Of a stretch of DNA of 64,000 nt, positions 26,349-35,143 are shown one piece after another. The notes beneath the pieces were generated by a model, which saw only the letters and a list, made by a program, of their open reading frames with translations, searched no databases and was not told the DNA's origin. Each line of letters begins with the position of its first letter. Position 1 is the first letter of the stretch. A program made the position numbers and the translations under genes. The DNA lies in NCBI GenBank assembly GCA_030038235.1, contig JASHPE010000407.1, positions 1 to 64,000 on the forward strand. Direction: 5' to 3'. The stretch comes from Terriglobia bacterium (GTDB lineage: Bacteria > Acidobacteriota > Terriglobia > UBA7540).

Positions 26349-26819
26349 TCACACCACCGGCAATTGCAAACGCAGCACGAGCGCGTCTTCGCCGTCGCTC
26401 GCATAGTAGCGCCGTCGCAGACCGCATTCCGCGTAGCCGAGGCTCCGGTAAAGGGTCCTGGCTGCAAGGTTCGACAGCCTTACTTCGAGGAATACGCTCG
26501 CCACCGATCGAGCGGCGAGCCGGCGGTGGCCTTCCGCGAGCAGCGCGCGCGCTATACCGCGGCGGCGGTAGTCCGCGCGCACCGCAACGTTCTGAATCTC
26601 CGCTTCCGTCCCGATCTCGATCGCGGCGAGAAACCCGACGATCGAACTCAGCGTCTCGCTCGGCTCTGCAACCAGGACAATTCCGCCCGGGTTCCGGCTC
26701 ACCCTCTCATAATCTGCCGGCCTCCACTGGGCCATCTCAGGCGCTGCGAGCTGGATTTCCAGAATTGCCGCCACATCAGCCGGTCTGAAGTCGCGGATGA
26801 CGACGGTGTTTGGCTCCAT
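26349..26819 (-). CDS. rimI: RimI-type ribosomal-protein-alanine N-acetyltransferase
   Basis: A 156-residue GNAT acetyltransferase. 'IVLVAEPSETLSSIVGFLAA', then 'IQNVAVRADYRRRGIARALL' (acetyl-CoA P-loop R-R-x-G-I/A), 'SVFLEVRLSNLAARTLYRSLGY' and a C-terminal 'GEDALVLRL' match RimI, which acetylates the N-terminal Ala of ribosomal protein S18. It starts immediately after the tsaB stop; tsaB-rimI pairs are common in bacteria and support the call. A related protein-acetylating role is possible. Confidence 0.88.
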   Translation of the reverse strand: MEPNTVVIRDFRPADVAAILEIQLAAPEMAQWRPADYERVSRNPGGIVLVAEPSETLSSIVGFLAAIEIGTEAEIQNVAVRADYRRRGIARALLAEGHRRLAARSVASVFLEVRLSNLAARTLYRSLGYAECGLRRRYYASDGEDALVLRLQLPVV

Positions 26820-27533
26820 TCATTCCCGCCAGTTCAACTCGGCGTCAGAGCGCCGGATGTAGCAGGCATCGAGTTCGTCGGGCCGCTGCGGACGACCCTC
26901 GCGGGCAGCCTGCGAGGCCACGCGAGCGATGGCGCCCGCCAGAAAACCTGGCACAACGATCGACGCCGCGCCCTGCTGGAGTTCCAGACAGAGCCCCACG
27001 GCAAGATCACGCGCAGCGTCATCCTCCGCACGGACGATGAATGTCGTTCTGCCGCCATCCTTGGATCGCAGGTCGCCGGCCAGCATCCCGATGCGAGCAG
27101 GATCGAGCACCAGCCCGTCGCCCGATTGCGTCCAACGGCCCTGCCCGGCGTCGCTGAAAATGCCGAGGTAGAATTCACCGCGACGAGCATCGAGCAACGG
27201 CACGGCGAGGCCGCCCGGCGGATTGGCCTGCGCGACCATCGCCTCGAACACCGAGACACCCCGCACCGGCCGTTCGAGAGCTCGCGCCCAACCGTGAGCC
27301 GCCGCCAGCCCCACGCGAATGCCGGTGAACGAGCCCGGTCCGTTGGCGACCGCAAAGAGATCGACGGCCGTCAATTTCAAATCGGCTGCCGCCAGCAGGC
27401 GATTCGCCATCTCGAAGAGCTGCACAGAATAGTTCCCCTTTCCATCCGCGCGCAACTCTCCCAGCCTTTCGAAGTCGCGGTAAAGACCGGCCCCGCCGTG
27501 CGCGCTGGTTGTGTCGAAGCTCAGGATAACCAT
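26820..27533 (-). CDS. tsaB: tRNA threonylcarbamoyladenosine synthesis protein TsaB
   Basis: A 237-residue ASKHA-fold protein that pairs with TsaD and TsaE for t6A37 modification of ANN-decoding tRNAs. 'MVILSFDTTSAHGGAGLY' opens the fold. 'AVANGPGSFTGIRVGLAAAHGWA' is the family signature, and 'PLLDARRGEFYLGIF' also matches. The ATG at 27533 is used; the ORF track extends to 27689 through a repeat and non-homologous sequence. It forms a unit with rimI and is divergent from the GAF-PP2C gene. Confidence 0.93.
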   Translation of the reverse strand: MVILSFDTTSAHGGAGLYRDFERLGELRADGKGNYSVQLFEMANRLLAAADLKLTAVDLFAVANGPGSFTGIRVGLAAAHGWARALERPVRGVSVFEAMVAQANPPGGLAVPLLDARRGEFYLGIFSDAGQGRWTQSGDGLVLDPARIGMLAGDLRSKDGGRTTFIVRAEDDAARDLAVGLCLELQQGAASIVVPGFLAGAIARVASQAAREGRPQRPDELDACYIRRSDAELNWRE

Positions 27534-27550
27534 GCGAAGGGTCGCTCGCC

Positions 27551-27596
27551 GCGCATTGCAGGCAGGATGCCTACACCACGACCTGTTGCAATGCGC
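27551..27596. repeat. Diverged GCAGGCAGGATGCC repeat
   Basis: 'gcattgcaggcaggatgcct' and 'acctgttgcaatgcgc' are partial inverted copies of the repeat at 26236-26345. It sits in the divergent promoter region of tsaB and the GAF-PP2C gene, within the spurious N-terminal extensions of both ORF-track entries. Confidence 0.6.
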
Positions 27597-27783
27597 GCAG
27601 GCGCCAGGATTCAGTAGCCTACCCCCCTGCCGGTACGCCTGCCCGGCTCGCAGTCCGGAAGCCAAAGCGCCCAACAGGGTATGGTACAATACTCAATTAG
27701 ACGCCGACTCGAAAGACGCAGAAGATGGCGGGATTAGCTCCACTGAGTCGAAGCTGCCACCCACGGCTGAGCGCCGAATCTCC

Positions 27784-29535
27784 ATGCCTGAGGCCACCCA
27801 CACATCCGCGCGCCCTCTCGAAGCCACGGAACTGCTGACCCTTCTACTCGAAGTCAGCGAAAAGCTCAACTCCACCCTTGACCTCGACGAGCTGCTGGGC
27901 CGGATCGCCGAGCTCATCAAGCGCGCCATCGACTACGAAGTGTTTGCCATTTTGCTCCTGAACGAGAAGATGCAGGAACTCAGCATCCGCTTCAGCATCG
28001 GCCATCCCGAGGAATCCGTCCAGCGGCTGCGCATCAAGGTGGGCCAAGGCGTGGTGGGCCGCGTGGCGGCGACGGCGCGCTCCATGCTGGTGAATGACGT
28101 TCATAAGGAGCCGAGCTACATCGCGTCGCTGCCCGCGGTCCGCTCCGAGCTTGCGGTGCCGTTGGTGGCCAAGGGCAAGGTGGTGGGCGTGATCGATCTC
28201 GAGTCGCCTTGGCCGAACTTCTTCACCGAGCGCCACCAGAGCCTCCTCGAGCTTCTCGCCGGACGCATCGCCACCTCCATCGAGAATGCGCGTCTTTACC
28301 GGCGATCCCTTCGTCAGGCGCGCACCCTGCACCTGCTCAACGAGATCAGCCGCGAGCTGAGCTCGGTCCTGGTGCTCAATGACCTGCTGCGCAAGATCGG
28401 CCAGCTCACGAAGCACTTGATCAACTACCATCGCTTCGGCATTCTGCTGGCTGACGATCGTACGCGCTACTACAACACCGTGATCTCGATCAAGCAGGAC
28501 GAGCGGATGGCCGAAAAGCCCCAGGTCGCGTTCGGACAGGGCGTGGTGGGCGCCGCCGGCGCGAGCCGGCAAACCGTGGTGGTGCCTGACGTGTCCAAGG
28601 ACCCGCGTTACATCGCCACCAATCCCGAAACGCGCTCGGAGATGGCCGTGCCGCTGATTTTTCGCGACCGCGTGATCGGCGTGGTCGACCTGGAGAGCCC
28701 GCGGCTGGGCTATTTCACCGACGAGCACGTGCGGATCTTTTCCACCCTGGCGCCCCAAATCGCCGTGGCCATCGAGAACGCCCGGCTCTATGAGCGCGTG
28801 GTGCGCAGCGAATCCTTGCTGGAACGCGACCTGGCCCGCGCGCGTGAGATCCAGCTCCACCTGATGCCAGGCCTGAAGCCGTCCATTCCCGGTCTCGACG
28901 TTCTGACGCGCTTTCAGCCCGCGCGCGAACTGGGTGGCGACCTGTACGATTTCCTGCAGTACGGCAAGGACCGCCACATTCTGGTGATCGGGGACGTCAG
29001 CGGCAAAGGATCGCCCGCCGCGCTTTACGGCGCCATGGTAAGCGGCATCCTCAGAAGCCTGGCGCCGCGCCACCTGTCCCCGCCGGAGATGCTGCGCCGT
29101 CTGAACGTGATGCTGCTGGAGCGCAAGATCGAGGGTCATTTCATAACGCTGACCTATGCCGTGTGGGACATCAAGAGCCGCCGTGTTACCCTCGCCAACT
29201 CCGGGATGCCGCTTCCCATTCTGGTGCGGCGCGGGCGAAGCCAGTCGATCCGCGCGGAAGGCGTCCCGCTCGGGTTGCTCGAGAACACGGATTACCAGGA
29301 AACTTCGGTGACGCTTGAAAAGGGAGACTTGCTCGCGATGTTTTCCGATGGCCTGGTGGAGGCCGCCAGCTCCGACGTGGAATTCGGGATGCGCCGGCTG
29401 GAGAATCTGTTCCGCGAGAACGCCAAGCGTCCGTTGGCCCAGGTCATCGACCTTGTTTTCACACAAATCGCCCGCTTCGAGCGCGGTCAGCCTCCACGCG
29501 ACGATCAGACGCTGATGCTGATCCGCGCTCTCTGA
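27784..29535 (+). CDS. GAF-GAF-PP2C (RsbU/SpoIIE-type) serine phosphatase
   Basis: A 583-residue cytoplasmic regulator. Two GAF domains (about residues 20-180 and 195-350) each show the repeat 'V-G-Q-G-V-V-G' and 'DLESP', e.g. 'VGQGVVGRVAAT' and 'FGQGVVGAAGAS'. A short coiled linker ('LLERDLARAREIQLHLMPG') leads to a SpoIIE-like PP2C domain: 'ELGGDLYDFL' and 'VIGDVSGKGSPAALYGA' are the metal-binding motifs, and 'AMFSDGLVEAAS' and 'PRDDQTLMLI' close it. Such proteins dephosphorylate anti-anti-sigma factors; no partner is adjacent. A TACAAT -10 box is visible near 27685. It is 28 bases from lysA. Confidence 0.92.
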   Translation: MPEATHTSARPLEATELLTLLLEVSEKLNSTLDLDELLGRIAELIKRAIDYEVFAILLLNEKMQELSIRFSIGHPEESVQRLRIKVGQGVVGRVAATARSMLVNDVHKEPSYIASLPAVRSELAVPLVAKGKVVGVIDLESPWPNFFTERHQSLLELLAGRIATSIENARLYRRSLRQARTLHLLNEISRELSSVLVLNDLLRKIGQLTKHLINYHRFGILLADDRTRYYNTVISIKQDERMAEKPQVAFGQGVVGAAGASRQTVVVPDVSKDPRYIATNPETRSEMAVPLIFRDRVIGVVDLESPRLGYFTDEHVRIFSTLAPQIAVAIENARLYERVVRSESLLERDLARAREIQLHLMPGLKPSIPGLDVLTRFQPARELGGDLYDFLQYGKDRHILVIGDVSGKGSPAALYGAMVSGILRSLAPRHLSPPEMLRRLNVMLLERKIEGHFITLTYAVWDIKSRRVTLANSGMPLPILVRRGRSQSIRAEGVPLGLLENTDYQETSVTLEKGDLLAMFSDGLVEAASSDVEFGMRRLENLFRENAKRPLAQVIDLVFTQIARFERGQPPRDDQTLMLIRAL

Positions 29536-29563
29536 GTGCTTGCCGGGACTGAGTTTATCGCTG

Positions 29564-30808
29564 ATGGACCCTGGAGCCTTCTATTACGGCGCGGACGCGC
29601 TTTGCTGCGAGGACTTGGAATTGGCGCGCGTCGCGGAGGAGATCGGCACGCCCACGTACGTCTACAGCCGTGCCCGCATCCTTGCGAACTTTCGGAGCAT
29701 CGCAGAGCCGCTCAGCAAACTGAACGGTCATGCCTGCTATTCGGTCAAGGCCAACTCGAACCTCGCCATCCTGAGGCTGCTCGCGGAATCGGGTTCCGGA
29801 TTCGACATCGTTTCCGGCGGCGAACTCATGCGAGTGCTTCGCGCCGGTGCCGAGCCGGGACGCGTGGTCTTCTCCGGAGTCGGCAAGACGAACGATGAGA
29901 TCGATGCGGCACTGGCCGCCGGCGTTCTCATGCTCAATGTCGAGTCGGCTAGTGAGCTGGATGTGGTCGAGAGCCGCGCGCGCCATCGCGCCATGCGCGC
30001 ACCCGTCTCGATCCGCATCAATCCTGACGTCGAAGCGGACACGCATCCGTACATTTCCACCGGACAAGCGATCCACAAGTTTGGCGTGCCCAAAGTCGAC
30101 GCCCTGGAGCTTTATTGGCGGGCCGCGCTCTCGTCCCACTTAGAGGTACGCGGCGTGGCCTGTCACATCGGGTCGCAGATCCTCGATCTTGATCCCTTTT
30201 TGCGAGCAGCGGACGAGGTGATCGCGCTCGCCCGCGACCTGCGCTCCGAAGGCATCGCGACCGAGTATCTGGACCTTGGCGGCGGCTTCGGCATCCATTA
30301 TCGCGACGAACATCCCTTCGACTTCGACCGCTTCTTCGCGGGGCTTGAGCGTAGACTTCGCAACGAGGGCTTTCGGCCGCTGCTTGAGCCCGGCCGCTCC
30401 GTGGTGGGCGACGCCGGACTTCTACTCGTGCGTGTGCTCTACGTGAAAGAGACGGAATCGAAGCGATTCATCGTGGTTGATGGTGGCATGAATGACCTGC
30501 TGCGGCCCGCACTCTACGGGTCCTATCACGAGATTCTTCCGCTGGAACGGCGCGATGGCTCGCGGAACACGGCGGACGTGGTCGGCCCTCTGTGCGAGAC
30601 CGGTGACTTTCTCGCTCGCGACAGATTGCTTCCCGGGTTCAAGTCGGGCGACCTGCTGGCGGTGCTGGATTCCGGCGCCTACGGGTTCGTGCTCGCCTCG
30701 AACTACAATAGCCGTCCTAAGCCAGCCGAAGTCCTGATCGAGGGAGGCAAGATGCGTCTGATCAGGCGGCGCGAGGTCGCGGAGGAGTTGATGGCGGCGG
30801 AACTCTGA
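29564..30808 (+). CDS. lysA: Diaminopimelate decarboxylase
   Basis: A 414-residue PLP enzyme of fold type III, decarboxylating meso-diaminopimelate to lysine. 'CYSVKANSNLAILRLLAESG' holds the Schiff-base Lys, 'ACHIGSQILDLDPF' and 'LDLGGGFGIHY' the phosphate-binding parts, 'LEPGRSVVGDAG' the PLP-binding loop, and 'GPLCETGDFLARDR' the catalytic Cys from the second subunit. The ATG at 29564 begins 'MDPGAFYYG', matching the family; the TTG eight codons upstream is less likely. It is probably cotranscribed with the phosphatase and convergent with nadK. Confidence 0.96.
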   Translation: MDPGAFYYGADALCCEDLELARVAEEIGTPTYVYSRARILANFRSIAEPLSKLNGHACYSVKANSNLAILRLLAESGSGFDIVSGGELMRVLRAGAEPGRVVFSGVGKTNDEIDAALAAGVLMLNVESASELDVVESRARHRAMRAPVSIRINPDVEADTHPYISTGQAIHKFGVPKVDALELYWRAALSSHLEVRGVACHIGSQILDLDPFLRAADEVIALARDLRSEGIATEYLDLGGGFGIHYRDEHPFDFDRFFAGLERRLRNEGFRPLLEPGRSVVGDAGLLLVRVLYVKETESKRFIVVDGGMNDLLRPALYGSYHEILPLERRDGSRNTADVVGPLCETGDFLARDRLLPGFKSGDLLAVLDSGAYGFVLASNYNSRPKPAEVLIEGGKMRLIRRREVAEELMAAEL

Positions 30809-30845
30809 CGCGTCGCAGTTTCGCACGTGTTGGCTGAAAACTGCC

Positions 30846-31706
30846 CTACCTCTGACCCCATTTCAGTTTTTGCCGCAGGACATCGTAATAGCTCTTGTCC
30901 ACGGCGTGGATCATCTCCACGCTGGACGCGGCCTTGTGCATGCGCACGCGATCGCCGGCGTAGACTTCGATCGCCACCTGCCCGTCTACGGTCACGTACA
31001 CGGATTCGTCGGTCTTGACGGCAACTTCGATGGTCACGCTGTCGCGCAGCACGATCGGGCGGTTGGTGAGCGTGTGGGCGCAGATGGGCGTGATGATGAA
31101 GGCGCGCACATTGGGCGCAATCACAGGTCCGCCTGCCGCCAGGGAATATGCGGTCGAACCCGTGGGCGTCGAGACGATCAATCCGTCGGCCTTGTAAGTG
31201 GAGATGAACTGCTCATCGGCCTTCACATCGAAATCGAGGACGCGCGCGATCGCGCCTTTGTTGAGCACCACGTCATTCAGGGCGACGTATGGTCCAAGCT
31301 GCAAGCCATCCCGGATTACGGAAGCCTCGAGCTGCACCCGCGACTCGACGCGGAATCGGCCAGCCAGCACCGCCTCGAGCGCGGAGTATATCTCTTCGCG
31401 CGTCACGACCGTGAGGAAGCCTAGTCCGCCGAGGTTCACCGCGAGGATCGGTACCGGCCGGCCTTCGAGGGCGCGCGCCGTCGCCAGGAACGTACCGTCG
31501 CCGCCCAGCACGATGATCAAATCGACCGTGCCGCCGAGTTGGGCCCGGCCTGTTCCTCCACTCGCGCTGCCCAGCGTGTTCGCCGTCTCCTGGTCGATAA
31601 GCACCTCGATGCCGCGCTCCCGCAGCCAGCCTATCAACGACGGCACGATCTCGCTGACCTCGGCTTTGTTCGGCTTGGAAGTGATCCCGACCCGCCTGAT
31701 GTTCAT
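30846..31706 (-). CDS. nadK: NAD kinase
   Basis: A 286-residue ATP-NAD kinase that makes NADP. 'LIIVLGGDGTFLATARA' is the GGDG catalytic motif, 'NLGGLGFLT' and 'LNDVVLNKGAIARVLDFD' shape the NAD site, and 'GLIVSTPTGSTAYSLAAGGP' is the conserved glycine-rich segment. The length is typical. It is convergent with lysA and follows the carboxypeptidase-aminoacylase fusion by 87 bases on the same strand. Confidence 0.97.
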   Translation of the reverse strand: MNIRRVGITSKPNKAEVSEIVPSLIGWLRERGIEVLIDQETANTLGSASGGTGRAQLGGTVDLIIVLGGDGTFLATARALEGRPVPILAVNLGGLGFLTVVTREEIYSALEAVLAGRFRVESRVQLEASVIRDGLQLGPYVALNDVVLNKGAIARVLDFDVKADEQFISTYKADGLIVSTPTGSTAYSLAAGGPVIAPNVRAFIITPICAHTLTNRPIVLRDSVTIEVAVKTDESVYVTVDGQVAIEVYAGDRVRMHKAASSVEMIHAVDKSYYDVLRQKLKWGQR

Positions 31707-31793
31707 GCTATGTCGCTCACGTCCGGAGGCATTCTCTCAAGGACTGCGAGCCATCGTAACGAATCTACCACTCGACGAGCATTCGAGCGCAGG

Positions 31794-34700
31794 TTATTCG
31801 TCGCTCGGCCGCTTCGTCCAGGCCGGTCCCCGCAGGACGCGGCCCGCGGTCGCACCGGTCAGCCGTCCCTGCTCGAATTCGAGCTGGCCGTTCACAAATA
31901 CGTACTCCACGCCGCGGGCGATCGACGCCGGATGCTGGTAGGTCGCCGTATCCTGAATAGCGCCCGGATCGAACACCGTAACGTCCGCATAAAAGCCCGG
32001 GCGCAGAAGACCGCGTTGGTACAAGTGCTCGCGGTCGGCCGGCAACGACGTGATCTTGCGGATTGCCTGCTCCAAGTCCATCAGATGATGGTCGCGGACG
32101 TAGTAGCCCAGAAAGCGCGGCATGGATCCGAAGGCACGCGGATGCGTATGCGCTTCGAAGAGCGGACCGTCCAGCGACATTTCGTTCGCGTCGAGGCCGA
32201 TGCTGGTCCACGGCTGACGCAACCCGTACTCGAGGTCCTGCTCGCTGGCCATAAAGTAGAGCGCGCCCGTCTGCGCGTGGTCGGCCAGCACAAAATCGAA
32301 CAACGCATCGAGCGGCTGCTTGTGTTGTTGGCGGGCAATCTCGGCGATTGTCTCGCCGTCGTACTGCTGAAGATCCTTGTTGAAGACGCCGGACACCTGG
32401 ACACCTGCCGCTCCGCCGCTGTCGTAGTAGAGATTTTCCCAGTCGGGGTGATCCGAAGCCATCTCGGACTTGATGCGCTGCCGCGTGCCTGGATCACGCA
32501 GGCGATCCAGAAGCTTGTCCGGACCGCCGTCCGCGGCCCAGGGCGGCAGGCAGGAAGCGAGCGCCGTGGAACCCGCCAGGTAAGGGTACATGTCCGCCGC
32601 GACATTGAACCCGGCGGCGCGCTCCGCCTCAATGCGGGCCACGATCTTCGGCATCGAACCCCAGCGCGGCTTTCCGCTCACCTTCAGGTGAAAAATTTCC
32701 ACGGGTAGCCCGGCTTCGCGCCCGATGCGGAAGGCTTCATCGAGCGCCGCGATTTCCCCCTGACCTTCGCTGCGCATGTGCGTCGCGTAGATTCCGCCAT
32801 ACTGCGCCGCGACCTTGGCGAGCGCGATAAGTTCGTCCGTCTTCGCGTACTGGCCGGGCGGATAGATCAGCGCCGTGGAGAGTCCCAGCGCCCCCTGCTG
32901 CATGGCTTGTTCAACCAAGCCCTTCATGCGATCGAGCTCGGCCGGCGAAGGCGCCCGGTCGACATCGCCTAAGACCGCCTCGCGGACCTGAGCCGCGCCT
33001 ACGTAGGTTCCCAAGTTAATCGGTGTCCCGTCGTGCTCGAGTCTCCTAAAGTAGCCTTCGAGGTCCGTCCAATCGACCTTCAAGTGATAGTGATCGAGAA
33101 AAGGCTGCAGCGGCAGCAGCGTCTGCTCATCTTGGGGCGCAATCGACTGCCCTTCACCGGTGATCTCACTGGTGATGCCTTGCGAGAGCTTGCTCAGCGA
33201 GCGATTGTCGATCAGGAGCGAGGTCTCGGACTGGCCTAGCATGTCGATGAAGCCGGGCGCAACCACCAAACCGCTCGCGTCGACGACGCGCTTTGCCTGC
33301 GATGCGTTCAGCTTGCCGATGGCCGCGATGCGATCGTCCCGGATTCCCACGTCAGCCGCGAACCACGGATTCCCGGTGCCGTCGATCACATGGCCACCCT
33401 TGAGTATCACGTCGTACGCCAGTTCCGGCACTGCCCCAGCGGCAAGATATCCGTCGGTGGCGATCTCGCCTACTGCCTGACCCACGATGTTCGTCACCGA
33501 GTCATCCTGCTGCGGGACCGCCACGCGGTTGGCATAAACTGCGAAGGCCATGTGCTCGCCCGCGGGAGTCGTGAAGTAGCCCGCCAGACCCTTTCCCGTC
33601 ACCATCACGTTGCGATTGAGCGGATCGTAGGCGGTATACGTGCCAGTCTTGGCGTGAACCTGTCCGGCTGCTGGTGATGAGGTTTGGATATTCCACAACG
33701 TGCCGTCGCGCCCAAGAATCGGGAGCGCGCGAAAGAAGACGGGGAAATCGGGCCGGTGAGCCATGTAGGCCAAATAATGAACCATGAAGTCCGGCGTATA
33801 GAACGCGGCCTCGGAACCGCCGGCGCCATCGCCTTGCGACGCCTGGCTGAGGTCCAGCCCCGCCTGCTGAAGCCACTGACGCTCGCGGTCGAATCCGGCC
33901 GCGGACGGGTCTGCACTGCCCTTGGCCAGCAATGCGCCCAGTAAATACGGCATCAGGCTGGCGTGCAGATTCTGGCTTACCTTCAGCGTTACCTTGATCT
34001 CCTCCGACAGGGGCGGCGAGACGTGCTCGGCGATCAGGTTCTGCGGTACGTATGACGCGGCCAGTGTCTTGAAGTCCGGTGCAGCGGGATTTGTGACGCC
34101 CGTCACCTGGACGTGCTCGGCATTCAAGACCTCTGCAAAGACGATCTGGGCGAAGACGGTCGGCTGAGGCACATCATAGTTGAAGAGAATCGATGACTTG
34201 CCTAAAGGCATGGTGCCGGTCACGGTGATCGTCCGCCGGCCATCCGGCCCTGCAGAATCCTTGGAGAACGAGATGTCGGGTGTGGAGTCTGGTGCGCCGG
34301 TGGTGGCCTGATTGATGAACTGCGCGTAAACGGTTGCCGGCGAAATGTTGAGTTTCACCGGTTGTCCGGCCGAGGCGCCCGGGCTCGCGATTACGTCAAT
34401 AATATTGTCATTGACCACGACCGGTGAGATCACTGCTCCTGTGCCGAGTTCGGCCGCTCCCTCGGGAAACAGAGTGGCGTCCACGAGCGCGCGGCCGTCG
34501 ACGCGCTTCACCCCGTGCGCGGCCACCTGGCGCGCGATCTCGCGCAGCACGGCCAGCGGATCACCCGGCACCGCGCGCGTATCCACGCTTCCGCCGTAGC
34601 AGTGGTCTTCATTCTCGAACGCCAGTGTTCCGTCGGGCTGAATCCGGCCCGAAAGGTTCGGGTCGCCGCTCGCTACCAGCACGATGTCGCCGTGCAGCAC

Positions 34701-35045
34701 CCCGTTCGAGTCAAGTTCGCCCGTGCGGTAAACGCGTGTGTGAAAGCGGAAGTCGGCTCCGAGTAACGCCAGCGCCGTGCCTTCGGTCAGCAGCTTGGTG
34801 GTGGAGGCCGGCGTGAAAAGCTCTTCGGGATTCAGCGCGAAGACCGGCTTCTTCCGGTCGAGCGAATAGAACTCGATCCCGAACGTCGCATGCTTGAACT
34901 CGGGCCGGCTCGTGACCTGGCGGATGCGTTCAGCGAGCGATGCCTGCGGGTTCTGCGCAGCGCGCCCTGCTCCCGCGATCAAGATTGAACCGACCAGCAT
35001 TGCGCAGACCAAGCTCGCGCTCTTCACGTGCTGCCCATGTGACAT
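31794..35045 (-). CDS. Fused D-alanyl-D-alanine carboxypeptidase (PBP4/S13) - D-aminoacylase-like amidohydrolase
   Basis: A 1083-residue exported fusion. After a signal peptide ('LVCAMLVGSILIAGAGRAA'), residues about 35-525 form a peptidase S13/PBP4 D,D-carboxypeptidase: 'PASTTKLL' (S81-x-x-K), 'VSQNLHASLMPY' (S-x-N, about 358) and 'HAKTGTYTAY' (KTG, about 465). Residues about 540-1083 form a D-aminoacylase/N-acyl-D-amino-acid deacylase: 'DVILKGGHVIDGTGNPWF', 'GITSEITGEGQS', 'YATHMRSEGQGE', 'EIFHLKVSGKP' and a C-terminal 'GFYADVTVFDPGAI'. The usual metal-binding His-x-His after 'PGFID' is missing ('PGFIDMLGQSE'), so the second half may use an altered site. Plausibly it processes D-amino-acid termini of peptidoglycan. 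Confidence 0.9.
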   Translation of the reverse strand: MSHGQHVKSASLVCAMLVGSILIAGAGRAAQNPQASLAERIRQVTSRPEFKHATFGIEFYSLDRKKPVFALNPEELFTPASTTKLLTEGTALALLGADFRFHTRVYRTGELDSNGVLHGDIVLVASGDPNLSGRIQPDGTLAFENEDHCYGGSVDTRAVPGDPLAVLREIARQVAAHGVKRVDGRALVDATLFPEGAAELGTGAVISPVVVNDNIIDVIASPGASAGQPVKLNISPATVYAQFINQATTGAPDSTPDISFSKDSAGPDGRRTITVTGTMPLGKSSILFNYDVPQPTVFAQIVFAEVLNAEHVQVTGVTNPAAPDFKTLAASYVPQNLIAEHVSPPLSEEIKVTLKVSQNLHASLMPYLLGALLAKGSADPSAAGFDRERQWLQQAGLDLSQASQGDGAGGSEAAFYTPDFMVHYLAYMAHRPDFPVFFRALPILGRDGTLWNIQTSSPAAGQVHAKTGTYTAYDPLNRNVMVTGKGLAGYFTTPAGEHMAFAVYANRVAVPQQDDSVTNIVGQAVGEIATDGYLAAGAVPELAYDVILKGGHVIDGTGNPWFAADVGIRDDRIAAIGKLNASQAKRVVDASGLVVAPGFIDMLGQSETSLLIDNRSLSKLSQGITSEITGEGQSIAPQDEQTLLPLQPFLDHYHLKVDWTDLEGYFRRLEHDGTPINLGTYVGAAQVREAVLGDVDRAPSPAELDRMKGLVEQAMQQGALGLSTALIYPPGQYAKTDELIALAKVAAQYGGIYATHMRSEGQGEIAALDEAFRIGREAGLPVEIFHLKVSGKPRWGSMPKIVARIEAERAAGFNVAADMYPYLAGSTALASCLPPWAADGGPDKLLDRLRDPGTRQRIKSEMASDHPDWENLYYDSGGAAGVQVSGVFNKDLQQYDGETIAEIARQQHKQPLDALFDFVLADHAQTGALYFMASEQDLEYGLRQPWTSIGLDANEMSLDGPLFEAHTHPRAFGSMPRFLGYYVRDHHLMDLEQAIRKITSLPADREHLYQRGLLRPGFYADVTVFDPGAIQDTATYQHPASIARGVEYVFVNGQLEFEQGRLTGATAGRVLRGPAWTKRPSDE

Positions 35046-35093
35046 TCACATCCTCCGACCGCCGGCGCACAACGCTCCGCTGCGGACCGACAG

Positions 35094-35116
35094 TTTACAT
35101 CGTTATGTTACGATGT
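35094..35116. promoter_or_regulatory. Palindrome in divergent promoter region
   Basis: CATCGT-tatgtt-ACGATG (35098-35115) is a perfect 6+6 inverted repeat in the 80-98 base gap between the carboxypeptidase fusion and the YncE-phosphoesterase. It overlaps a possible TTTACA -35 box. It may be an operator for one or both divergent genes; no regulator is adjacent. Confidence 0.35.
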
Positions 35117-35143
35117 TGAACTCAGTTGAACGGGGATCGACGC

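Noticed and set aside
24219-27617. 1132-codon plus-strand ORF opposite the START-like, reductase, rimI and tsaB genes
   Set aside because: It is a shadow of four well-supported minus-strand genes; its translation shows no domain and it crosses gene borders and repeats.
27844-29466. 540-codon minus-strand ORF opposite the GAF-PP2C gene
   Set aside because: A shadow of a gene with complete GAF and PP2C motifs.
31539-32708. 389-codon plus-strand ORF overlapping nadK and the carboxypeptidase fusion
   Set aside because: It crosses from one real minus-strand gene into another and has no domain.
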